Both the position numbers and the translations under genes were made by a program. Below are positions 55,569-61,302 of a stretch of 61,302 nt of DNA, in pieces; the stretch's first letter is position 1, and each line of letters begins with the position of its first letter. Under the pieces are notes generated by a model, which searched no databases, was not told the DNA's origin, and was given only the letters and a program-made list of their open reading frames with translations. Origin of the DNA: Pseudomonas fuscovaginae SE-1 (GTDB lineage Bacteria > Pseudomonadota > Gammaproteobacteria > Pseudomonadales > Pseudomonadaceae); NCBI RefSeq assembly GCF_000364705.1, contig NZ_AQOH01000226.1:1-61302 (forward strand). Reading direction: 5' to 3'.

Positions 55569-56732
55569 TCAGAGCAGGATCTCGACATCTGCCGTAGGGA
55601 AAGCGACACAGGAATAGATCCAGCCGAAGTCCCGATCGGACTTGCGCAGATGGGCCTCCTGGGGATTGAACACCGTGCCGCGCAGCAGCTTGACCCGGCA
55701 CAGGCTGCACTCGCCGGAACGGCAGGCGTTTTCAGTGCCGTAGCCGTTGCGTTCCAGTGCGTTGAGCAAGGGCTCGCCAACACGGCTGCGGAATTGACCA
55801 CGCCCACTGACGGTCACGGTGACCTCATCGTCCAGTGAAACCCCTTCAGGCCATCCCGCCTGCTCGTCCGGTGCCTTGGGCGCGCCGTTGGCCTCGACGC
55901 GAATACGTCGACGCTTGGCGCCCAATGCCGTGAGCAGCTCGATGCAACTGTCGTTGAACGGCGTCGGACCGCACACGTAGAACATCTTGTCGCCAATCTC
56001 GCCGAGCAGTTGCTGCAGCAGTGGCTGCGTCAGGCGACCGGCATGGCCCCGGTAGCCGGCCGGAGGACGCGAGATCACTTCGCTCAGGGTGAAGTTCGCA
56101 TGGCGATCGGCCAGGCCACGGAATTCGTCATCGAAGATCACGTCATCGACGTAGCTGTTCACATAGATCAGGTGGAAACGGTACGGCAGGCCACGTTCGA
56201 GGATGTCCAGCAGGATGCTGCGCGCCGGCGCGCCACCCGAGCCGCCGGCGAGGAACACCAGGTCATCGCCATGGAACAGCGGATTGTGGTGAAAGCTGCC
56301 CATGGGACCGGAACTGAGCAGGCGTTGACCCGCCACGACCTTGTCGAGCAGGTGATTGGACACGAAACCGCCTGTGGCCCGCTTCACCGTCAGGTCGTAA
56401 TGGGAACGCTGCGAGGGTGAGGAGGACATGGCATAGGGACGAGCGGTGGCGACGCCATCGATGTCGACGAACAGGTTGATGTACTGCCCGGCCTGGAACG
56501 GCGGCAGCACGCCGCGGTCCACGGCGACCAGGCGCAGAGTGCGGGTGCTGGCGGTCTCGTCGATGATCTGCGCAACCTCCAGCTCCAGCCGCTTGGGGTG
56601 CAACCGCACCACGGTACTGGCGACCTCGCCGCTGATTTCACGAAAGTCGCTGCCCGTCTGTTCCAGTGCCTCCTTGACTTGCCAGGCTTCACGAAAGCCC
56701 GCGACGGCATTCAACAGGTTCTGCTCAGACAT
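55569..56732 (-). CDS. Flavin/2Fe-2S oxidoreductase
   Basis: This 387-aa reductase has a FAD-binding barrel (about 50-150; RPYAMSSSPSQ), an NAD(P)-binding domain (150-275; LVFLAGGSGGAPARSILLD, MFYVCGPTPFNDSCIELL) and a C-terminal plant-type [2Fe-2S] domain with Cys ligands in CRSGECSLCRVKL and a final YSCVAFP. It should pass electrons from NAD(P)H to a partner protein. It overlaps the preceding FAD oxidoreductase gene by 8 bases, which is the natural candidate partner. Confidence 0.87.
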   Translation of the reverse strand: MSEQNLLNAVAGFREAWQVKEALEQTGSDFREISGEVASTVVRLHPKRLELEVAQIIDETASTRTLRLVAVDRGVLPPFQAGQYINLFVDIDGVATARPYAMSSSPSQRSHYDLTVKRATGGFVSNHLLDKVVAGQRLLSSGPMGSFHHNPLFHGDDLVFLAGGSGGAPARSILLDILERGLPYRFHLIYVNSYVDDVIFDDEFRGLADRHANFTLSEVISRPPAGYRGHAGRLTQPLLQQLLGEIGDKMFYVCGPTPFNDSCIELLTALGAKRRRIRVEANGAPKAPDEQAGWPEGVSLDDEVTVTVSGRGQFRSRVGEPLLNALERNGYGTENACRSGECSLCRVKLLRGTVFNPQEAHLRKSDRDFGWIYSCVAFPTADVEILL

Positions 56733-58245
56733 GCTCCACCTCCTTGCTGTTCAACTGCTTGAGCACCGCCCTGGCGGTGGATTCGCCCGCCATGTAGGTC
56801 GGCTGGAAGCCGCCCATGGTGGTCCATGAGCCGGCAATGTAGAGACCGGGCACACCGTCCAGGCGCTCGCGCAGCAAGGCCGAGTCCTGTGCGCTCTGCT
56901 GGAACCCGTAGATGGCACCGCCAGGCGTGTTGAGGTAGCGCATCATGGTCAGCGGTGTGGCGACTTCGACCTCCTCGATGTACTCGCGCACCTTCGGGTA
57001 GACCCTCTCGATCAGCCCGATGAGCTGCTCGGCGAACGCATACTTGGTCTGCGCGTAGTGCTGCGGCGACACGGCCTTCCAGGGCTCGGCATACTGCAGG
57101 CAGACCAGCACCACCTGGCTCTTGCCGGGAGGCGCGGCGTCGGGGTCCTCGAGGTTGTAGCAGGTCAGCATGCCGCCCAGAGGCGGCTCCAGGCTGCCCA
57201 TGCGCTGGAAGATCTGCTCTTCATCCATGGTCTCGTAGATGAAACTGGACGCCTGGGTGACGCCCAGCTCCTTCGGGGTGCAGTCCAGGCCCAGGTAGAT
57301 GACGAAAGCCGAGGTGCCCATGCGCCGCGATTTGAAGTCCTGCCGGACCTGGAGCGGTGGCTGCTCAAGGTCCAGCAGCTCGTTGAAGGTGGTCAGCGGG
57401 CTGGCATTGGACACCACGGCGTCACAGGAAACGCTTTCGCCCCCCTCCAGACGGACACCGCTGACGCGGCCATCGCGGGTATGAATCCTCTCAGCACCAC
57501 AGTTGAAACGAACCTCGCCGCCGGCTTCGAGAAACGACTCCACCAAGGCACTGGACAGCGCCTGGGAACCGCCCTTGACATGCCAGGGCTTGAACGCCGC
57601 ATAGGCATAGAGCATCGCCGCCAGGTCGGGGAATGGCAATTGGCCAGGAGGCACGCCAAGGTAGAGCCAATAGGTGGCCACCACCCGCTTCAGCCTGGTG
57701 TCGCTGAAGAATTCATCCAGCACCTCCCGCACCGAACGAAAGCCGTACTTCACGAAATGGGGGCACATCGACTCGAGCATCGCCTGACTGTTGCCGCGGC
57801 GTGCCTGCGGCAGGGTCATGAAGCTTTCCAGGGTGATCTTCTCGCACAGCGTCAGGAAATCCGCGATCGCCTGGGACTCTGCCGGAAACAGCCCCTGCAG
57901 GGTATCGCGCACACCCGACCAACTGGCCGGCAGCGTCACGTCGATCTCTCCCGGTACCACCAGGCGGTACAGCGCCTGCTCCTGGACGAACTCGACCTTG
58001 TCCAGCACACCGAGCTTGTCGAACAGCTTGCGCATGATGAACGGCTTGTCCGCTGTGCCCAGGCCGCTGAGCTGGTGCAGCGCCACCTCGAACTCGAAGT
58101 CGCCGCGCACGAAGGAGGTGGCGCAACCTCCCGGGATATTGTGCCGTTCCAACAGCAGGGTTCGACAGCCACCTCGCTGCAAGGCGGTCGCGGCGGTCAG
58201 TCCGGCGTTGCCGGCACCGATCACTACGGCGTCATAGTGCTTCAT
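56725..58245 (-). CDS. CrtI-like FAD-dependent desaturase/oxidoreductase
   Basis: This 506-aa flavoprotein of the phytoene desaturase/carotenoid isomerase type has a Rossmann dinucleotide motif at the N-terminus (VVIGAGNAGLTAATALQRGG) and the CrtI-like ending LYIAGSWTTMGGFQPTYMAGE. No other carotenoid genes are present, so the substrate is more likely a different lipid or polyene. It is co-transcribed with the 2Fe-2S reductase and divergent from a TetR gene. Confidence 0.84.
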   Translation of the reverse strand: MKHYDAVVIGAGNAGLTAATALQRGGCRTLLLERHNIPGGCATSFVRGDFEFEVALHQLSGLGTADKPFIMRKLFDKLGVLDKVEFVQEQALYRLVVPGEIDVTLPASWSGVRDTLQGLFPAESQAIADFLTLCEKITLESFMTLPQARRGNSQAMLESMCPHFVKYGFRSVREVLDEFFSDTRLKRVVATYWLYLGVPPGQLPFPDLAAMLYAYAAFKPWHVKGGSQALSSALVESFLEAGGEVRFNCGAERIHTRDGRVSGVRLEGGESVSCDAVVSNASPLTTFNELLDLEQPPLQVRQDFKSRRMGTSAFVIYLGLDCTPKELGVTQASSFIYETMDEEQIFQRMGSLEPPLGGMLTCYNLEDPDAAPPGKSQVVLVCLQYAEPWKAVSPQHYAQTKYAFAEQLIGLIERVYPKVREYIEEVEVATPLTMMRYLNTPGGAIYGFQQSAQDSALLRERLDGVPGLYIAGSWTTMGGFQPTYMAGESTARAVLKQLNSKEVEHV

Positions 58246-58259
58246 GCTCTTCCCCTTAA

Positions 58260-58383
58260 CTTATCAGCGCTAAGATCACGATAAAAAAATACCCCGGGTG
58301 GGTGTGCCTTCGTTCGTATGAACAAGCGACGTCGGCGTTCTTCTGGCGCACAGGCTACGAAGCAATCTTATCACTGTCAAGAT
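58260..58383. promoter_or_regulatory. Candidate TetR operators in the divergent region
   Basis: CTTATCAGCGCTAAG (58260-58274) and ATCTTATCACTGTCAAGAT (58365-58383) are related symmetric elements built on CTTA/TAAG or ATCTT/AAGAT arms, and a further TTAAGAT occurs near 58395. One copy lies next to each divergent start, as expected for a TetR repressor controlling both genes. Confidence 0.5.
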
Positions 58384-58450
58384 ACTTCCCCATGTTAAGA
58401 TCCAGGCTGCTCCGTGCCCTCCAACCCCCTGCCGTCGAGACCGACCACGC

Positions 58451-59074
58451 ATGACCAAGACCTCAGCCCGCCCACGCGAGACCTACCATGTGGGCAACCT
58501 GGCGCCGCAACTGCTCGACGCAGCCCGGCAGATGCTCGAGGAGGTGGGACCGACCAAATTGTCGTTGCGGGCCGTGTCGGAACGGGTCGGGGTCAGCTCC
58601 ACAGCGGCCTACCACCACTACGCGAACCGCGCGGAACTCATCGGCCATCTGGCCGCACAGGGCTTTCGCGAGTTGGCCAAGGCGCTGCTGATCAGAGATG
58701 CCCACAGCGAGGGCGTGCAGAAGCTGCGTAACGCGAGCCTGGCCTACTTCAGCTTCGCCCGCGCCAACCCGGCCCTGTATCAGTTGATGTTCGGGCCGGA
58801 ATTCGCCAATGGCGAGATGATCGCGCAGCTCAAGGTGGCGCGCGAAGAAGCATTCGGCGAACTCAAGCGCATCATCGCCGAGATACTGGGGCTGGATATG
58901 CAGCATGCGCACGTGCGACGGGCCGCCCTTGCCGGCTGGTCCTATACCCACGGCCTGGCGTCGCTGGTGATCCACAACGTGCTGCACTTCCCGGCCGGGA
59001 CCACCGACGAGCGTTTCGTCGACAGCACCCTGCAAGGCTTTGCGCAGTTGTTCAAGGTCGAGGGCCGAAACTGA
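58451..59074 (+). CDS. TetR-family transcriptional regulator
   Basis: This 207-aa TetR regulator has its N-terminal helix-turn-helix at about residues 18-65 (LLDAARQMLEEVGPTKLSLR, ERVGVSSTAAYHHYANRAEL) and a ligand-binding C-terminal domain of the TetR_C_13/WHG type (LAYFSFARANPALYQLMFG). The ATG at 58451 opens the family-like sequence. It is divergent from the FAD oxidoreductase operon, its probable target. Confidence 0.86.
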   Translation: MTKTSARPRETYHVGNLAPQLLDAARQMLEEVGPTKLSLRAVSERVGVSSTAAYHHYANRAELIGHLAAQGFRELAKALLIRDAHSEGVQKLRNASLAYFSFARANPALYQLMFGPEFANGEMIAQLKVAREEAFGELKRIIAEILGLDMQHAHVRRAALAGWSYTHGLASLVIHNVLHFPAGTTDERFVDSTLQGFAQLFKVEGRN

Positions 59075-59158
59075 TGCTCAGGCCGCGGACACCATCCTCT
59101 TGAGCGGCGACCTCTCGCAAGCACTGAAGAAACCGACGGAGCCGAAAGTGGAGCAATG

Positions 59159-59395
59159 TGCCGTCCAACAGCCGATACATTCAACTGGGCTCCCAGTACC
59201 GCCACCACACCGATGACTACCAGAGCCATGGCATCGCGCTGCAGGACTCCGGCGAAGTGCTGCCCGGCCTCGACCTGCCAGGCGGCTACACCGATGTGCG
59301 GATCGACGGAGAGGATGGAGACCGGGCACGCCAGTACGTGCCCAAGCACAGAGTCCATGGCATGCTGACCTACCGCCTGCCCGGCCTGCCCCGAA
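59159..59395 (+). pseudogene. Fragment of a TonB-dependent siderophore receptor
   Basis: The translated piece (..GYTDVRIDGEDG.., RQYVPKHRVHGMLTYRLPG) matches the near-C-terminal strands of FhuE/FpvA-type TonB-dependent receptors, where YVPKHxVxxxTTYRLPG is typical. Neither the plug domain nor the C-terminal strand is present, and the frame has no proper start. It fills most of the gap between the TetR gene and the DUF2857-like gene. Confidence 0.6.
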
Positions 59396-59418
59396 GCCCT
59401 CGCCCGCTCAGCCGGGCG

Positions 59419-59970
59419 TCACACCAGTTCCTCCTCGATCCACCCGCGAATCAGGCTCCAGACCATGGTCAGGTTCAAGGTCGGTTCGCATTCGGTCATC
59501 AGCATCGCCACCTGCAGCACCGAGCGCGGGTCCCGCGTATCGGTGTCCAGCTCCTTCGTCAACCGCACCCAGTGGCCCCACAGGCGCATTTCACCGTCCT
59601 GGCCGACCGTCGGCCAGCGGCCCTTGCGGTACGGTATGCCCAGCATCGTACGGCGAATCGCGACCTCCTTGGGCGACAACCCGAACAGCTCGAGAATCAT
59701 CGGCGAACTGGCCCCCAGGCGGATCGCCCGGCTGATCTGTTCCTCCTCGTCACTGTCCCGGGTGCGCGAGAGCAGCCGCTGGACGACGTCACCGTCGACC
59801 AGCACCTTGAACCACGGCACCGGCGAGTTCACCAGAGCGCCCATGCAGCGAGGGTCGATCAGGGTCTGCAGGTCCTTCTCCTCAAACCCCATGGCCAGGC
59901 AATTACGCAACTGGCCATTCTTGATGTTGTTCATGATTTGAAAGGCGACAGCCAGATTCAACGGGTGCAT
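59419..59970 (-). CDS. DUF2857-like protein of integrative-element type
   Basis: This 183-aa protein resembles the DUF2857/STY4534 family found in integrative conjugative elements. It shares the N-terminus MHPLNLAVAFQIMNNIKNGQLRN, the segment FEEKDLQTLIDPR, the motif LVNSPVPWFKVLVDGDVVQRLL, a helix-turn-helix-like IRLGASSPMILELFGLSPKEVAIRR, and the ending TMVWSLIRGWIEEEL. The start is the ATG at 59970 behind AGAGG; an ATG five codons upstream is in frame. The function of the family is unknown. No other conjugation genes are nearby. Confidence 0.65.
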   Translation of the reverse strand: MHPLNLAVAFQIMNNIKNGQLRNCLAMGFEEKDLQTLIDPRCMGALVNSPVPWFKVLVDGDVVQRLLSRTRDSDEEEQISRAIRLGASSPMILELFGLSPKEVAIRRTMLGIPYRKGRWPTVGQDGEMRLWGHWVRLTKELDTDTRDPRSVLQVAMLMTECEPTLNLTMVWSLIRGWIEEELV

Positions 59971-60024
59971 ATAAACCTCTACCATTCCATGGTCGGATGA
60001 TGGCCCGGGTGGGGCCAGCCTGCT

Positions 60025-60222
60025 TCATGCCACAGAGTCCGCTGGGCCGGGGGCGTGTTCGTCGCGACGGGCAAACTCGACGCTGAGGATCTCGACACCC
60101 GCCCAGCCCTCCACGTGGCTGGCCAGTTCGAACAGAAAACCGTCGCGCCGCAATGATGCGTGGTTGATCCTGAGCAGCACCATGCAGGTCTGGTCAGCAC
60201 TGGTATCGGAACTCAAATCCAT
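60025..60222 (-). CDS. Hypothetical 65-aa protein
   Basis: This small protein of unknown function has a good ribosome-binding site (CAGGGAGT 8 bases before the ATG at 60222). It is acidic (MDLSSDTSADQ..., FELASHVEGWAGVEILSVEF) without a membrane helix. It lies 54 bases upstream of the DUF2857-like gene on the same strand and may share its transcript. Confidence 0.5.
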   Translation of the reverse strand: MDLSSDTSADQTCMVLLRINHASLRRDGFLFELASHVEGWAGVEILSVEFARRDEHAPGPADSVA

Positions 60223-60529
60223 TTGTGTGTACTCCCTGTGATCGCTATCGCAGCCGGCTGCGACGGACTGATGGTTGAGCAGTTACGGTGAACTTTCCTC
60301 AGGCCACTCGCGAATCCCCTGGGGCGATTCAGAGCGCCATCCTTCCCCGCACTGCCCGATTTTGTGATGCCCCTAATTATGTAGTCGCTGCGTGCAAGGC
60401 TATCTGTAAGACAAGGCGTCCTTCCTGCGGGAAAAAGCGGGCGTCATTCGTGAGGTGTTGACGGTGGGGAGCTGTTCGCATTCAAAAGCAGGCCTGCAAG
60501 CGCCCCATCGGGGACGCTCACAAGAAAGT
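60223..60529. other. Intergenic region without a recognised gene
   Basis: The 307 bases between the 65-aa protein and the alcohol dehydrogenase carry no frame with a plausible start signal and no strong hairpin. They should contain the promoter of the 65-aa gene; I cannot place it. Confidence 0.4.
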
Positions 60530-61302
60530 TCAGAACGCCGCCTCGTAGACCGCCAGGGCATCGGCCGGCCCGACGTCACGGGGATTGTTCACCAGCAACC
60601 GTTGTTGCTGCATCGCATCCTCGGCCAGTTGCCCAAGGCACTCGCGCGGCACGTCCACATCACGCAACCGGGTGGGTAGGCCGCACCGTGGCGCCAACTG
60701 CGCCAACTCCTCGATGAACTGCTCGCAGCGGGCCTGCTGATCACCGGCCTGCAGCCGTTCGCCGAGCAGCAACGGCGCCAGTTCGGCGTAGTCGGCGAAG
60801 GCTTCGGCACGGTTGAAGCGCATCACGTGCGGCAACACCAGGGAATTGGCCAGCCCATGGGGCACGTGGAACTGCGCGCCCAGCGGATAGGCCAGCGCAT
60901 GCACGGCCGCCACCGGTGCGTTGGCAAACGCCTGCCCGGCCAGGCAGGCGCCCAGCAGCATGGCCTGGCGAGCCGCGAGGTCGCCCCCCTGGTGTACGGC
61001 CTGGTCGAGGTTCGCGGCCAGCAGACGCAACGCCTCACGGGCCAGCAGGCTCGACAGCGGGTTGCGCCTGATCCTGCTGGTGTAGGCCTCGATGGCATGG
61101 ACCATGGCATCGATACCGGTGGCCGCGGTGATCGCCGGCGGCAGGCCGAGGGTGAGCCGGGCATCGAGCAGGGCCAGGTCCGGCAGCAGTATCGGGGACA
61201 CCACCCCCATCTTGCTGGCCTGCCCGGTGGTGATCACCGCGATGGGCGTGACCTCCGAACCGGTGCCCGCCGTGGTCGGCACCTGGATCAGCGGCAGGGG
61301 CC
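60530..61302 (-). CDS. Iron-containing (group III) alcohol dehydrogenase, partial
   Basis: The C-terminal about 257 residues of an iron-dependent alcohol dehydrogenase; the N-terminus is beyond the window. Metal and cofactor motifs are visible: PTTAGTGSEVTPIAVI, the Asp in LALLDARLTLG, and the histidines of GIDAMVHAIEAY and VHALAYPLGAQFHVPHG. Such enzymes oxidise or reduce small alcohols and aldehydes with NAD(H). The frame stays open to the window edge (..PLIQV before PTTAGTG). Confidence 0.88.
   Translation of the reverse strand, partial: PLPLIQVPTTAGTGSEVTPIAVITTGQASKMGVVSPILLPDLALLDARLTLGLPPAITAATGIDAMVHAIEAYTSRIRRNPLSSLLAREALRLLAANLDQAVHQGGDLAARQAMLLGACLAGQAFANAPVAAVHALAYPLGAQFHVPHGLANSLVLPHVMRFNRAEAFADYAELAPLLLGERLQAGDQQARCEQFIEELAQLAPRCGLPTRLRDVDVPRECLGQLAEDAMQQQRLLVNNPRDVGPADALAVYEAAF

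Overview
The window is chromosomal DNA from a fluorescent Pseudomonas (P. fluorescens group in the broad sense). The evidence is high GC throughout, Pseudomonas-type REP hairpins near 3.2 kb, Anr/Dnr boxes, and a gene complement typical of that genus (YcaC hydrolase with amidohydrolase and LysR, GlxA-type regulators, PdxR/MocR, pirin, DdpXABCDF, nirSMCFDLGHJE). I did not try to name a species. No rRNA, tRNA, CRISPR array, intact insertion sequence or replication origin is visible.

Layout: 0-4.3 kb holds an isochorismatase-like hydrolase, a YtcJ-type amidohydrolase, a DoxX membrane protein, REP elements and a LysR regulator. 4.5-10.7 kb holds regulators: a small AraC protein, two convergent paralogues with winged-helix and ATPase domains (928 and 483 aa), and a GlxA-type regulator. 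10.8-14 kb holds a pirin and two exporters. 14-21 kb is a tightly overlapping six-gene operon (thermostable-hemolysin family, AMP ligase, Fe(II)/2-oxoglutarate oxygenase, an aminotransferase-like protein without the PLP lysine, a normal class III aminotransferase, amidase) with a divergent LysR gene. It looks like a small-molecule pathway that I do not recognise. 22-29 kb is miscellaneous: a coiled-coil membrane protein with 11-residue repeats, a diguanylate cyclase, a MocR regulator with a divergent thioesterase, a secreted alpha/beta hydrolase, a decayed FabF gene and an HxlR regulator.

29-41.5 kb is a nitrite/nitric oxide island: norR, a YtfE/NorA-like hemerythrin, a CopD-like membrane protein, nnrS, the complete cytochrome cd1 nitrite reductase and heme d1 operon nirSMCFDLGHJE, and a second CopD-like gene. 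The intergenic DNA carries a consistent regulatory code. Two NorR-type boxes (GGT-N7-ACC) with a -24/-12 promoter lie between norR and the hemerythrin gene. Three near-identical boxes lie between nnrS and nirS, with candidate sigma54 promoters facing both ways. Perfect or near-perfect Anr/Dnr boxes lie upstream of nirS and of the second CopD-like gene. The prediction is that NO, sensed by NorR, directly switches on nitrite reductase as well as the NO-defence genes. No nirN and no NO reductase gene is present in the window.

41.7-48.9 kb is a D-alanyl-D-alanine import and hydrolysis operon (ddpXABCDF) headed by an RpiR/MurR-type regulator with a perfect palindrome in front of it. 49-55 kb holds a DJ-1/PfpI lipoprotein with a divergent GlxA regulator, a SotB-like exporter, poorly conserved hypothetical proteins and NhaA. 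55.5-59 kb holds a flavin/2Fe-2S reductase overlapping a CrtI-like FAD oxidoreductase, with a divergent TetR gene and operator-like repeats. 59-60.3 kb looks like eroded accessory DNA (a TonB-receptor fragment, a DUF2857-like gene of integrative-element type and a 65-aa protein). The window ends inside an iron-containing alcohol dehydrogenase.
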